From: Hymenolepis diminuta
Taxonomy: Eukaryota > Platyhelminthes > Cestoda > Cyclophyllidea > Hymenolepididae
Length of the DNA stretch: 64,000 bases
Direction: 5' to 3'
Assembly (NCBI GenBank): GCA_900708905.1
Contig: CAADRB010000017.1
Span: forward strand, 1 to 64,000
Of the stretch, positions 12,201 through 26,000 are shown one piece after another. Below the pieces are notes generated by a model. That model made no database searches. It had not been told where the DNA came from and saw nothing but the letters and a program-made list of their open reading frames with translations. Within the stretch, counting starts at the first letter, position 1; the number at the start of each line of letters is the position of its first letter. The position numbers and the translations under genes are program-made.

Positions 12201-14312
12201 AGCCTTCAAACTTTTCTTAAATAAACGCCGGTGACTCGGCTGACTTATCTCACTATGCTTTTGTTTTTCAAATTTATTTTCGGAAATGGTTGAATTTTGT
12301 CATTGTTGAGAGAAAACATAAATTGTGAATCGAAATTGGCAAAATATAATGGTATTTTTTTCAAATTTTGAGATGAAATAAGTGTTTGTCGAAGGTGAGA
12401 GTCGTGATAAGTCGTAAAAACGTCAGCTAACAGTAGTTAATTTCGGACAATAGGAAAAGACGAGAGCAGATCATCTCAATCATCAGGCCTTAACTCTGAC
12501 TGTTAAGACATACCAACCTTGACAACTACATGCTAGGGTATGTGAGGTGGAAATGTAATTTGAAATATGAAATCCAATAATCTCAGGTAGCCGATTTTAA
12601 GCCACCAAGCACGCTGCTACCAAGGAATTGGAAGTAGACAAGGTAGCAAGCCTTGCCAGTCAATATGGAAGCACTTACCGACAAAGAGATCAAATGCGTA
12701 TTATTTTTCGGCTTTTATTCAATATGTTGGGACGGCTTCCCAATCTTTCCTGAACAGCCCTACCAATTTAAGTGACTTGACTTATTTCGATGATGTGGTA
12801 AATACAAATTTCCTCATTGTTATATTTCCAAGAATCGTCGGTATCAGATTAACGACTTAAGACCAGAGAAAATTTCACCATCAATTTATAGCAACAAGGT
12901 TATTATTTATAAAACGTAACCAAATCCCTTTATGATTAATATCGTAAATTATTTAATAATATGCGCAGAAACAATGACAAGCAGGTTTACTGATAATATC
13001 ACTGTGTTCTGAATGCGGAGAATAAAAAGGACAACTATTTTATCTCCGGTAATTACGCATTTAAACATTTAATTGATTTTTGATTTAGTACAATGAAGTG
13101 AAATTTTGTTTGAGTGATCCTTTTAACAGTCCGCCATCATCTCAGTCATCTCGCCTGAGAAGAAGAGGGATGCTACAAACCACTGGAATACAGGCCATAT
13201 TTCAGTCATTTAAATCAGATGATTAACTCGATGAATATTATTGATATAATCAGAAAAATGTTTGAATTTTTCATGAGAGAATGTCCACGTATTAAAAGTT
13301 TTATCTTCAATAAATTTACTCATCTGAAATAAGACAAACAGGGGTTTTTCTAGAGTTAAAGAAAAGGCAGATTTTGAGGACGAGTGGAAAATTTGAGGAT
13401 ACAAATCAACAAGATGGTGAATGGGTTTATTGGTAACAGCCTTGTTGGTCATTTCAGACTAGAAAAAATGTCATGGTGTCGAAAAAACAGAATCGGGTCA
13501 ATATTGTATATATAGTGTTAATGTGTAGAATTGTAGAGATGACCATCACCAAGATAAACCATGATGATTTCAAATGCTTTAAAGTCACTATTCTATCTCT
13601 TTGGAAGAAGGGAATTTTTGTGCTCTTAATTTAACAATTAAGTTTAATAGGCCCATTTTATAAAAGAAATTGTTTTAATGCACACTGGTTTGAGAAGATT
13701 TAAGATTATTATCTTACCTAATTATAAATTTCAGAATATAAACTTTCACAATTTTGGAGTTGAAATGAATTAAATTCATGTCGGATAAACCTAATCCTAA
13801 CGTGTGGATAAAGTTTTTACTCCATTTGCAAATTACGTTCTTAGCGCCTTCGTTGGTTCGTTTAAATTAACCATTCAGGAACGCTTATCTGTTGGGATTT
13901 TGGACAGTAAGGCAGAATGTGCTGCATTCGCGAAATGGTTTAAATTTCTTTTCTAGAATGGCGCGATAACTCATCATTAGGCGGTATAATTAGAAGAGTT
14001 GATAATTAGTGTCAGCTTAATTGCGCTCCTACGAAAGTCCCTCGCAATTTATTTAAAATTGAATAATTAACCTTTAAAATTTTGACATAAAATTCACTGG
14101 AAATTCCATTATGAAGTAAGGGTTCTGTTTACGATAAAATCAAAAATGACCTTGTCGATCTTTTTTCCTGGGAAAGATGTGAATCTACTGACTGGCATCA
14201 ATTTAAGCAGTTTTGTAGCTGTTTATTCAGTGCAATCTGAACACCTGCAGCGAAACCCGTAGGGTGATATTGAATACTTTCGATCGGCGATCGATAGCAC
14301 AGGACAAAGCGC

Positions 14313-14340
14313 AGTGCACCTTACTAGATCACGGTGCACT
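14313..14340. repeat. Perfect 8-bp inverted repeat (hairpin) with 12-nt loop
   Basis: AGTGCACC at 14313-14320 pairs with GGTGCACT at 14333-14340 across a 12-nt spacer. Just upstream, CGATC-GGC-GATCG (14281-14293) is a second small inverted repeat. Both lie in the non-coding stretch. Confidence 0.5.
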
Positions 14341-16983
14341 TCTACATTGTCATACATTTAACTCATCTATTCATTAATCAATCGCTCTTGTTATAAAAAG
14401 TTCTCTTTAATTCGGCTTTTATTGAAAACTATTATCCCAGCCTTAGTTTACACTTACGGTAGAGAATATCTCATTGTAAAACTGCGATACAAGGGTGCAA
14501 ATTCGCGTTATATTATATAGATAAGAGGAAATATTTAAAGTAGTTGCTTAGCCATTGTTTATTTCTCTTATATCTAGTATTCGTTTCGCTTCCGTCGCGT
14601 TCCATGCGAAGTACAAGTTTATAATGTTTTTGTATTTTGAATTTGACACAATATAACTGAAAATCTTACTAGGGATGCAAGTTGAGGAGAAATTTTTGCC
14701 TATCAGGATCTACCCAATATAGACTGCTTAATATCAGGGATTCTGTTTAATCCACTTCTTTTCCAAATAGCGCTCAAATTTAATAAATCACCTCGTTGTA
14801 CCGGTAAGAAGTTGTCCGTGGTTGAATTTGATAAATCCGACTTAGCAAAATTCTCCTAGCCTCCAGCTCAATATCAGAATTTGGCAAATCAATCATCAAG
14901 AACAATTTTTTTTGGTTGATTAACCAAGATGACATGATGAATCAATTTATTCAAATGGTCAATGGTCATCCACGAATATGTACTTGAGTTCTTGAGCATA
15001 CTCACAAATATCATTCATCGATTATCGATTAGTTATTTTTTCAGCTTTGAGCATTTTTCTGAGTATAACTATAGCCACAGAATTATATTAATGGGTACCT
15101 AGCAATAAAGTCAACGTAAATTACACCGATGGCTACTTAACTTGGTAGTTGATGTTTAATCCGAAAGTATCTGTACTTCAGTTATCAAAAATTCGATCAT
15201 TTTCTGAGCCATTTGCTCGCCTAACATTAAACGGAATCTGATGTTAAACTTTTCCCACAGATTTTGAACTACTCATGTTTTACTACTTGCAGCACAGACG
15301 TATACGTCTGGCTTGGACTTTGAATTCCCTTACTTCTTGAAATCAGCTACACGTTATCACGTAGTACAGTGATCCGGTCTAGACTTGCATATTAACCGAG
15401 TCTCAGTGCTCTGTAATATCTAATTGCGCAAATTGTTTATTAGGATAAGAAATGCATAACAGGATGGACTTAATTCGAATCAAATCTTTCTTCATAAACT
15501 TCGTCAGATCAGTGAACGCTAAAAGCGTTACTATTAGAATTTGCATAGGTTTATCTTGCGATTAATTGACCTTTGCCATAATATTCTCAGATGGTCGACA
15601 ATAAATAACTTCTTTTTCGAAAACACTACAGAGAATATCAAAAAAAGGATGATTGATTATGGACGCTGATTTATGATATCAGAAAGGCCATCTAAGTGAA
15701 CGTGAATAAAGCAAAAGGCGCGATCAAAAACAGTCTCTTATTAAAGATTATTTACACACGAATGTTGGTAAATAGACAAGAAGCACTTTTTAGCCTTTGT
15801 CAATCAAACTCGTTTATCGGACGTGTTCAAAAGTTGAATTCCGCTCTAAAATATATCGACGGTTCATTATATTCTAAAATATTGTTGCAATTTCACAAGC
15901 ATAGTTTCTGTTGGCATGATCTAGTACCCCACAACTAACTTGGGTCCGCAGTTTAGTTACTCTAAGACTATTAATTCGGCAAAAACTACTTATTAGGATA
16001 AAAGTCTCTCCCATTTAATTGACATCCTAAGGTCAACCACTGACAGTTTCAGTAGAAAGTAATAGTTAAGTTGTCAGAAGCAGTTTGTGTCAAACATATG
16101 TATAGGTAATACCATTTGTAGATCGTGATCAAGAAATTGAAGCGGAGCGCACTCAATTTTAAGGAATAGATTCCATTCTAATGCAGTCTGAACATAACTA
16201 GTTGCTTCCTTTTTAATTGTTAAAGGATAAATGAGAATCTATTCAGAATGACTTTCGAGTCTTAAAAGTTCGATAAAGATGCGGATTACAACTTCATTAA
16301 TTAATAAGATTGTCATGGACTTGAGACTCATCCATTGTTAACTATTCTCCTAAATTGCTTGTGGCGTTGGTTGAAGCTATCTAAGCTTCCCTCTGTTCTA
16401 CTCACCATAAATCTTTTGTCTATCAAACTTTGCTCTCTTTACTACAAGTATTATAGCCACTTCGCCTGCCTCTTTTCTAGTAGAAATTGAGAAGGGTAAT
16501 ACCTTGGCGCGTTCTTGCTTCGTCTCGATAGGATAACAACGATAGTTTAAAGGAATGCCTTGTTTATAGCTTACTTGTCTCCCATGATCATTTTCATATA
16601 ATTGTGGTGTCATTGATGGGCGAACCATAGCATCGTTGCAACCGGAATTGAAGGTGAACTTATCTTTTTATCACTAACAACTTGGAATTGACTTAAAATA
16701 AACACGTTTGAAGTCGCCTATCAATATTTTCAAATAGCAAAATCGACAGAATAGTGGTTGTAAAAGCTGATAACCAATTCATTCTTAAGTTTAATTAATC
16801 TGATCTATCTATTTTAGATTGTAAGAACTCTCTTTTTTTGCTTTTAACTCACTTCCTTCGTCTATTGTAACCCATCAGATTTCCTGATTTTACTTTTAAT
16901 CAAACATCAGAAATGGTAACTTCAAACCTAGGGGGGTCTTCGTTTAATCTTCATTGCATCATATCGCGTAACCGGCTACATGT

Positions 16984-17368
16984 TGTGGGGTTCACAACGC
17001 CAACAAGGCTGATTGAATCATGTGCCCTAGAACTCACCACGGGAAGTGCTGCATGTAACCGGTCGCGTTGAGAACAAGCACGGACGTGTGTTCGGAGACC
17101 TCCTCAACCAATCAGCAATCAAGATCCCTCAAGCCTAGCGTGGTTTTGTATTTAATGACCAAGCTTTTCGCACACACAAGACAAAAAGCAAGGAAGTGGT
17201 CAATAAACCCTCTCCACTCATCATCTTTCTGGTTCTTACCATGTTGGGCATAGTTTAGCTAATTTGGGAGTGAATTGATAATAGAGGACTCTGCTAGAGG
17301 CTATTTGGACTGCTTAGGAGGATTACTTAGGTGTAGCAAAAAGACTTATTGATGTAGCATCCGCTACA
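16984..17368 (+). mobile_element. Solo-LTR-like element, copy A, with 4-bp target duplication
   Basis: This 385-bp element begins TGTGGGG and ends CCGCTACA, the TG...CA ends typical of LTRs, and is flanked by a direct ATGT on each side (16980-16983 and 17369-17372). It aligns over its whole length with the reverse complement of 59791-60156, including the shared GTAACCGGTCGCG block, CTCTCCACTCA, TAGCTAAT and CTGCTAGAGGCTATTT. An internal AATAAA in CAATAAACC fits an LTR poly(A) signal. No retrotransposon coding sequence or second LTR lies beside it, so it looks like a recombined solo LTR or a relic of a short non-autonomous (TRIM-like) element. Assignment to an LTR superfamily is not possible here. 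Confidence 0.65.
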
Positions 17369-17772
17369 ATGTCACCCGTCAAAATCAACTGTTTTCTGAG
17401 TTTCAGATATCAACCTGAAGATGGAATTTCTCATTTTTTTTAACTTCAGAAAGAACTTTTATTTGTTTTCTTTTTACTTTTAACAGCAAAATGTAAATAT
17501 TATTAGCATTTTGTGCGCCGGGAAATAACCAACAAACTGGCAGGATATTTTGATCAACTATTCTTCTAATAAACAGAAATAACATATAGTTATATTGATA
17601 TAACTAATAAATAATGCATAAATTTAATTATTGTCCAATACTTATATAAAATAACAAATATTTATGCGATTTATTAACTTTTGAATCAGCCAATTAAAAT
17701 TAACGTTCAAGTTTTGTGAAATATTATTCCTGTTAGAAAATAATGTTTAAAAATTTTAATGTACGTACATAT

Positions 17773-17785
17773 AGAGAGAGAGAGG
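17773..17785. repeat. (GA)n microsatellite
   Basis: A short uninterrupted GA dinucleotide run, followed by a second interrupted purine run to about 17800. Confidence 0.6.
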
Positions 17786-20700
17786 TAAAGAGAGAAAATA
17801 TTAAAATGAAAATGCCTTACTCGAAATGAATAAGAACTGATCTCTTCCTTGCCAAATCGAGGGAAGCTGAGGAACTGCCGAAAAAAGAGCGATCCAGTCA
17901 TATTGTTGTCTGGGGTATTTTATGGCGCCTAAATATAGCATCCATGATCCAGCTATCTTGCTGCAACATTTCGGGAGGATCATATGATGGAGAGGGATTT
18001 TATAGATATGTGATTGTGGTAGGTAATTTTTAGAAGCGTATAATGTATATGCATTGGAGGTTCGAATCTGCAGGAAATTGTGTCATAGCAAGAAATGCTG
18101 GTAACTATGCTCTGGTTTAATTTCTCGTTGCTTTTTCCAGTTTTAACTCTAGCAAAACCTTTGCTGAGGGTTTGTCCAAATTTCCGATATTTCTTACTCG
18201 AGTGGCCCATTCTGGTTTTTTAGTGAGTATCGATCGTTTGAGAGAAATTATCGATTTATATCTGGGAGTGTAGGGAGCACCCCTCCCCTTTGATTGTTGA
18301 TCTGTTAGCATGAGACCACCCACTATTAAATATCTTCTAGAATTCTTTTCCTGTCCCCATTTTTTAAGCTCAAATAAAGACTTAGTCATGCCACTCAGTT
18401 TTATCTCTTGATTGAGGTTGTTGTCAGTGTAGTAATTTTAAATCAACTGTTATTGACATCTCTCTAAGATAGAGGATTGAACAACCTCTGTCCACCTCAG
18501 AGGGACGTAGTTTTGTTGGAATGTTCTAATACCGCCTTTCCGCCATTGTATTGAGGATATCTGATCATAAACGACTTCAAACGCGTTTGAATATTCCAAT
18601 ACGCCTTTTCTTATAAGTTCAATTTTAGAGAAAACGGAAGTTTTAGCAAGATAACTCACTGAAAATATACTACGGTTACAGTTGCTTAGATCCAGAAAGA
18701 AGAGAACCTGCAAGTTAAATTGCGGCTTCTTTGTTAGGAAAAATAAAATCAGCAATATAGATTTGTATACGTGGAAAATCAAGAGCTTCTTGTTAGCCCT
18801 TAACTACAACAGTGACGAAATTGCAGTACCAAACATCACCTTGTGTTCACTTACCGCTAAACTGCTGTCACAATGAATGAAGATTACGAATTCCGTTCAG
18901 AAAACATTCGGTTTGATTTCCTGACGGAAGCGTCATCTAGCCTCCCTATTTGTGAAAATACTTTTTGTCACTACTCCTTGGTCAAGTATTAACCTGTATT
19001 AGCGGTCATTCTAACTTAATGTACAATGGTAAATCTCGATTATGTGGACTCTGTCAAGGGAGAATGTATTAAAAAACAAAAATGAGAGTCGCCAGTCACA
19101 TCAAAGTTTGGTATATGATGCCACCGGCTAATGTGATACGCACATATCGGACAAATGCAGTTTTTTAATACCCAACCCATTAGGAATCGGTGTGAATGAC
19201 TCATGACATTAAAATAACAGTCGAATATAGAAGGAGTTTGTATACGAAGACGAAAAGCGGGGAAAACAGAAACTTACGAACAGAGTGTGGCTACCACTAG
19301 TCGACCATGTGTCTAAATGTATTGTATTAATTTACAAAAATCACAAAAGAACTTAATGTAGGGATGAGGCAAAATTGAATAAAATACAGAAATGTCCAGC
19401 GGAAATGTAATGCTCTAAAACAAGACGTCAACATCTATTCGGATTTAATCATATTTAATCCTTCTATGCAGAGGACTCATGTTTTAAATATTTTGGCCAG
19501 TTATGTCATTGGTTGAATATGTTCCAGTATACTTTCCTACTATAATTATTTATAAGTAAAACTGACTTACCCATTGCCTTAAGCTTGTTGAACCAGATCT
19601 TTGGGTCCAAGCTATGCCGGAGAATTCAGCTATTTATTACTAAAATCGGGGGCTAGTATTGTCAGGGACTATACTCTCTTTGGCATAGAAAAATACAAGT
19701 GGGGATATTCAGGACGGAAAGGAGTGAAACTAGACAGTATGCTATAAAGTTATTAGGTACAATAGAGGAAGATTATAGAATAGCACTAATGGATGGAGGG
19801 TCAAAATCAATGTTATTACGCAGCAACTCTCGCATGCTGGTCTATTTGATCGATACCCAACCGATAATAAAGTGCATGGCGTTTTCGAGTATGAAATATT
19901 AAAGCGTCTCAGAGTAAGAGTTATTGATCGAGCTCACAGCAATCTAGACTGTCATTTTTTGAAGATTATGACTGGAAGCTTCTCCACGCCAAAGGCCTAT
20001 TTTTCAACTCTATTTTTTTGTCTGGATTAGTCGCCGATTTAGTCTTTACCTCGTCGGCCGGCTGTATACTCGACCAAAACAACTCCGTGTGATTCACCCC
20101 ATCATGGGATTATTCATTCATCTCACTCTCTCTCTATCTCTTACACCTAGATTCATCTTTGAGACACAAGCCAGAGCGACGTGGGAGCGAGAAGTAGCTC
20201 CTAACAGCATATTAAATTATCAGACATCTAGAGAGCAGAAAACACGATGCCGCACTCCTATTGGCCACTATTTTTTGGGTCTTGATTTAACGCGAGTCCA
20301 TCTGGACATAAACCCTGTCTGGAGGCGTATGCAGTACACAATTAAATTGAGATACTATCTAGGATGAGTTAATGCATAATGGATGTAGGTTAGACCATAA
20401 TTCATTTGAAAATATCAGTTTGTGTCCTTTAAGTGAAAACATAAACGATTTTTTTGCAAGAAATGCTTTAAACTAAGTCCTAAAAGATTGGAATTCTAGG
20501 TTATCCAGAACAAAGGAAAAAGTAAGAAGTAATTAAATAACCGCAGCCACATCTACATCCGGAAGTATGGTCAAGCATATTTTAATCAAATTTCTTGTTT
20601 ATTGCAAAATACGCTTTAAATTATTCTTTATTTGGTAAATGGACACTTAATTATGCACGTGCAATTGGAAAACTATCAAGGTATTAAGTTAGAAAATATC

Positions 20701-21499
20701 AAATTTGTTAATTTTTTTAACATTTAGACACCCTGGGAATTAGAGGAGAGTTATTCATAAACTCCTCTTTTTTATCAATGAGAGCTTGAAGAAAGATAGC
20801 AGAGATTGGTTTCTTGTATTTTCCTGTATATCCTGTCTCTCACACTGACCTCTTATTATGATGGCAATATGAGTCACTTTCATTCTTTTGAAAAAGTTCT
20901 TTTTGTATCACTGTACAACTGTCTAGTTTTGTACATCTAGACCGGAAGAAATTAATTAGCTAGTATCAGTGTGAGGAGTGCGTACTCACGTCATGATCCG
21001 AGAGGCCGAATTAAATGTTTCGTCGAAGTGCAAACAAGGTGGATATTCTCCCCATGTTCTCAACGTAAATACAATGAATTATCAGCTTTTCATTCTCCAT
21101 TCTGAGACTAGATAAAATCACACCTGTCAAATCATCACTACTCTATCGTTGACCAACCAGTTACACAATTGTTCTCACACCCCCTTACCCGTAATTTAAT
21201 GGCAATATTATTACATTTGGTCACGTGCACGTCTGTCATATCAGAGATCACGAATTCGATTTCCACCGACGCATACCCAGAAAGCGGAATGGTCGATCAC
21301 ACTGAGTAAATCTGGCTATTGCAGAGTACAGCATAAATCGAATCTCTCCCAAAGGGAGCTCCAGGTATCTACTCTAGATGAGGGTTGAAAAATATCCTTC
21401 AAAATGGATTTGGGAAGCATTAAGCATAAATGTATTATTTATTGTCATTATTATCCAAAGGAAAACGAAAATATTTACAATTTTTAGTTGTAAATTGAC

Positions 21500-21735
21500 A
21501 TCCCAACAAATGATAAAGGAGGGAAGATTAAGAAGATACAGAGAGAAACATCAAGGTATCAGAGTTGCACAGCATTTACTGAATGGACGGTTCATGTTCC
21601 GAAATTCGGATTTCATGATTCGTCCCTAGGATTGCAGAGGATGCTCGTATGCGATGTTCATCTAATCAAGAAGGGTCTATTTTGCCACCTCGCTCCATTT
21701 TTCTTCCCGTGGTTGAGAAGGCAAATGATCTTACA
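21500..21735 (+). repeat. Dispersed repeat, copy 2
   Basis: Diverged counterpart of 9030-9285 in the same orientation, about 12.5 kb away. The conserved blocks are AAATGATA...GGAGGG, AGATACAGAGAG, CATCAAGGTAT, GGACGGTTCATGTTC, CTAATCAAGAAGGG and GTGGTTGAGAAGGCAAA. No transposase or reverse transcriptase frame is present. Confidence 0.6.
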
Positions 21736-22945
21736 GTATAAGTTTACTAAACTTTACTCATAGTCCTCATCTGAAAAGAAATTGATGCTTAGCATATTAT
21801 CACATTGAAACTAAATCTAGAACTTTCGTATCATTTTATTTAAAGTGCTCAAATAGAAATAACAACAGTTCCACTACATCTCGCTAATGGCCTGGTATGT
21901 ATTTTTGTACTTACATTTATAATTAGATTAGCGAAACTTTGTTGACACTACTGAACCCCATTTCCCTAGAACTACAATGTTTAATCGTTTAATGACAGTT
22001 GCAGAACTAATGACCATAGGCCTGTCCCATAGGTTAGATAACGACCATGGTTAAAGGTCTTATAGAGAACGCTACTAATCTGTTATAGAGAAATCCCAGT
22101 CAAATTCATAATCGAATTTACAAGTCAAGTCTTCCAGTCACAAAATTAACTCACTAGCATAAATATACGTGCCACAAAACATGTACATCTGGTCAATTTC
22201 AACAAAATCCTGGGTAGTGACATCCCAAAACCGTACAAAAGCAAAGGAATGTTCTTTTAAGGCATTTCAACCCAATTTTGTTAACTACTGAGGCTTCACT
22301 AGTGGTCTTTGCCCATGGGCTAAATTAGATTAGCGACGCTTTCACAACAGAAATCTCAGAGGTCCCACTCTGATGGACTAAACATTTTCTAGCTTAGAGA
22401 TGAGCGGCGATGACATACTACTATTTAAAAAATAAGTGGCTTATACAATATGAGCTGTGTCAGGTCAACAGCCTAGATTTTCCGAGCACCTTCACATTTT
22501 CAGATCGCAAAGGTAGTATTCTACTGTAAGTAGATAAAAGGGCCCATCTATGTAGTTACGTAAGTCCAACTATTTGACTTTTTGCTGATAACGCAACTGA
22601 ATACAACCTCGAATATGTGTATTTATAAGATATGCACAGAAAAGAGATAGTGATGCGAACACACGAGTTTTGTTGGGATATTAGGGAAGGGAGTCAATAA
22701 ACCAGGAGAGGGAAAAATTAATATCCACTATTTTTGTTGGTTGATTGTCTTCTCTGTTTGACCTTCTACTCAAACAAACAGAAAAATACTCAACACACCC
22801 TCACAATGCCAAATCAGAAGTAGCAATCGGCCAGTCAGTCATAGATTAAATGGGGAAAGGGAGAGGTCAAGCGTCGATTTAAATTGAATTCAAGGGGGAC
22901 GGGTAAATGCACTCGGACAGACCATCGACTGATTAAACGATGCTT

Positions 22946-22951
22946 TTTATT
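22946..22951 (-). other. Poly(A) signal AATAAA of the Trio-like gene
   Basis: AATAAA on the minus strand about 90 bases after the TGA stop at 23040-23042. It supports exon 23 being the last exon, so that the protein ends after the second PH domain. Confidence 0.5.
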
Positions 22952-23039
22952 CTCAGTGGATTCAATATGTACAAGGAAGAGAAGGAATGAGGTGTATGAA
23001 CCACGCGCTTTTTTCTTTACGCAAGTGGCAAAACAGGGT

Positions 23040-26000
23040 TCATTCCCGAACCTGGAAAAGATCAAATCGACCAGATATAGACCGTGGAAGACAAGAGAGC
23101 AAATCTTGACTTAATCCATGAAACCCACCTTCATCTCCCGAGGTAGTAGTAATATTGTTACAGGTTGACACATCCTCTAGTCGACTTTTACTCTGCTCCA
23201 GAGAAGCGTTGAGCTCTGATAACCAGCGGACACGAATCTCCGGCGAATGGGGTGCGAGAACATGGCAAAGATGGGATTGTAATCCACCCTCAGCACCTCC
23301 CATCATTAATCCACTTCCACTGGAAACCACAACAGATCTTCGTGGACGCTCTGATACGCAGAACCAAAGGACTTGCTCTTCTGTAGGTCGTGAACCAGCC
23401 ACACTGATATCTTCCAGGACAGCAATCTGGGAGAAGGAAAGAAAGTGTCGGAATTGACACTTCATTTGTCTGGTGGCACCTCCGTCACTTCTCGATGGAC
23501 CCTCAACAGCTGCGTCGGCAATTACTAGACCTCGATCGAAGAGCAGGAGATGTCGATTGACGAAACAGAGAGTTGTAGAATCTTCTGCGATGGCTTTCAG
23601 CAATTCTTCATCCTGAGCGGCTGTGGATGGGCATACAGATGCGGGTGGTTCACCGTTTCCATCGGATATTGTCAGATCTGCAAGAGAGGCTTCCAAAGCA
23701 CCCACGAGTTGCGTGGCAACACGCAATGCACCATGGAGACGGAGAGAACCGAGAGCGTTCTGTTGAAGATCTGATGGGACTCCGGTGAGAACCGGAGGCA
23801 GACACTGACCGGCACCATCTTCACCTTCTCCGGCAGCCTCAACCATGCGAGAGAGATTAAGCTCGGAATTGGCCGACTAAAGTGAAGGAAAAATTGACTA
23901 GAATTAGAACTCATGCACTATGGCTAAATAAGAAAGAAAGAGTGGTCACTTTTTAAAAGCTGCGTATCCACTAGTTTGCCAAATCTCTAGCTATAAACAT
24001 ATAAATACGGACAAAATAGGCAGAAATAGGCAAGAAATTATTGCATTTAGCGAGTGATAACGATGAGGCAAAAAGAAGACCAAAGCGGAAAGCGAAAAAG
24101 GATGAGAGAAAGAGTTACATCAAAGGGCGATAGGTCGTACGCACAAGGATGATCGTAGCCAGCGATTCCTACTACTTTTGACTCTTAGGGCGTATATTTT
24201 CTCCTTTCCCGATAAGCACTAACTGTAGCCGGAAGAGATTATTGACAGCATAACCCATCGAATCTGGGGAAAGGTCATGTATGCCTGTAGTAAACTTGCA
24301 GCGTATAAAGCTTATCGATTTGTTGCATATTCAGTTAAAACTATATTTAAGCTTTCCGCCCTCCCTATGTGCTACCATTATTCAATAGACGTGTTCTTTG
24401 GTCTCTCTCAACTCTACCTTCTTATTTGTTTTATTTTGTGGTGAGGAATTAAGAAGCTAAGTACTTTCCGTGTACCACATTAGTAACACAGAAGCTATAG
24501 CTATATATAATTACTGTACTTGATCTATCAAAAGCCACGAGTAGACTTAAAACTACCATATAAAGCTGCTGCAGTGACATTATTTTCTCCTATTTGGGAA
24601 AACGAATAAAAACCAGAAAGTTATATCATCTCCACATCACCGGTATGAAACATCAATGACATCACCATGACATGGTTATATCACTCGCTATTCATGATAG
24701 GCTCGCTAGCTGAGCAAATTCGACATCGAATAAAGAGATCCTCCATTATCAGTGATTTGTTCATCCGTTCTCTAATAAATCACAACAAAGAATGACTGTA
24801 CAAATATTGACAAAATGTACATAATAAGTTGGTTTCAAAGTCTTGAAATTACTCTGTTAACCTAGTTAACCGTAGCTTAGAAATATTAAGATGACATGGG
24901 AGTATCAGCAGCAACAAAATACATTTTAAAACAGTTGGCGAAGAAGAGTTGCAACACTCATACATGCATACCTGTAATTCACCACCTCCCATAGTTGAGA
25001 TATTGAGAGTAGACAGTGATCGACTAGAAAGGTGAGGTGGACCACCATTAGTTCCCTCAGCCTCTGGCTTATCTGACTCATCCATCTCGTCTTCCACAGT
25101 GACTGCAGAAGCCGTCGGTAGGGCTTGGAGTTCAACCATAGGTGGCGGTAATTCCAGCTCAACACTCTCCTCGGAGACATTGTCCAGAAGAGCAGTGTTG
25201 TCCTGAGCAGCTCCAGGCGCTGCAGTTGCTGTCTGTTGAGCATTTGCGGCGCGAACTCTCTGAAAGGAAAATAGCGAATAAACATTAATTTCTTGACGGT
25301 GAAATTGATTAGGGAGCCAAAAAAACAATGTTAAAATCTGCGATGTTAATGTTTTGTCCCAGGCTGTCCCGCAGGCTGTCTTTAAATCGCCCATTAACCT
25401 TATCGACATGCTAGTATATGTCGCTTCCGACGGTTTGAAAGCTAATCGAGACAAGAAGACTGTTATCACTCCGGCGGCATTTTAGCCTCTAAACATCAAT
25501 AATATGTAGGTGACTTATAGGAAGCGTGGTTCAAATGGGTCTTAATAAAAAAAATCATATAGGAAAGACAAGTTTAAATAAAAAGGCAAAGAGCCCACGA
25601 GATGCATAAAAGATGGAAATAAGGATATAAACAATTAGTTTTAAGGAAGATTTACGTTGATAATTGGAATGGGAGGAGCCATATCCGCTTTGGAGCTCCT
25701 CTTTCCAGACCCTGGAAGCTGGCGCCTATCTTTGGTTGACGACGCTCCGGCAGTTGGCAACCAACGTCGCATCGATCGTCGACCTCCACTACTAGAACCA
25801 GCAGACACGGAGGAAGATCTCGGGTAGACCGGAGCTCCAATCAGTCGGGCTGGGATGAAGCCTTCATCCACAGGAGCATTTGGTGAGGCAGCACTGCCTG
25901 TCACAACAAAACGGACCAGAGCCCATGGAAGGGCGGAGGCGGAAGATTCGTCTTCAGGATTATCGACAGTGGGAGTGGGTGGTTGGGAGGTTAGACTATC

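Larger units (their letters stand above)
7543..16979. other. Long non-coding region, one dispersed repeat copy, hairpins
   Basis: About 9.4 kb of AT-rich sequence with no ORF that shows splice context or family resemblance. It contains one copy of a dispersed repeat (about 9030-9285) and two adjacent short hairpins (14281-14293 and 14313-14340). Promoter or enhancer function cannot be judged from sequence. Confidence 0.55.
17369..22945. other. Non-coding region between solo LTR and Trio 3' end
   Basis: AT-rich sequence without a supported gene. It holds a (GA)n run at 17773-17785, the second copy of the dispersed repeat (about 21500-21735) and scattered ORFs of 60-110 codons with no splice or family support. 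Confidence 0.5.

Noticed and set aside
13210..13452. 80-codon minus-strand ORF
   Set aside because: AT-driven composition, no homology signal, no polyadenylation or splice support.
16398..16628. 76-codon minus-strand ORF that at first looked protein-like
   Set aside because: No known motif, no continuation upstream, and no repeat partner to suggest a transposon ORF.
18040..18090. GGTTCGAATC, a tRNA B-box-like sequence
   Set aside because: No T-stem pairing around it and no acceptor stem or D-arm at the right distance; not a tRNA gene.
20089..20367. 92-codon plus-strand ORF
   Set aside because: No ATG-supported start, no recognisable domain and no neighbouring exons.
23125..23135. Possible donor G|GTGGGT inside exon 23 that would extend the Trio gene further
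   Set aside because: The frame ends with a TGA followed by AATAAA 90 bases on, and no downstream exon with Trio similarity was found; still a minor alternative.
24849..25469. 206-codon minus ORF covering exon 22
   Set aside because: Only 24972-25259 is coding; the flanks are read-through into introns 21 and 22 past good splice sites.
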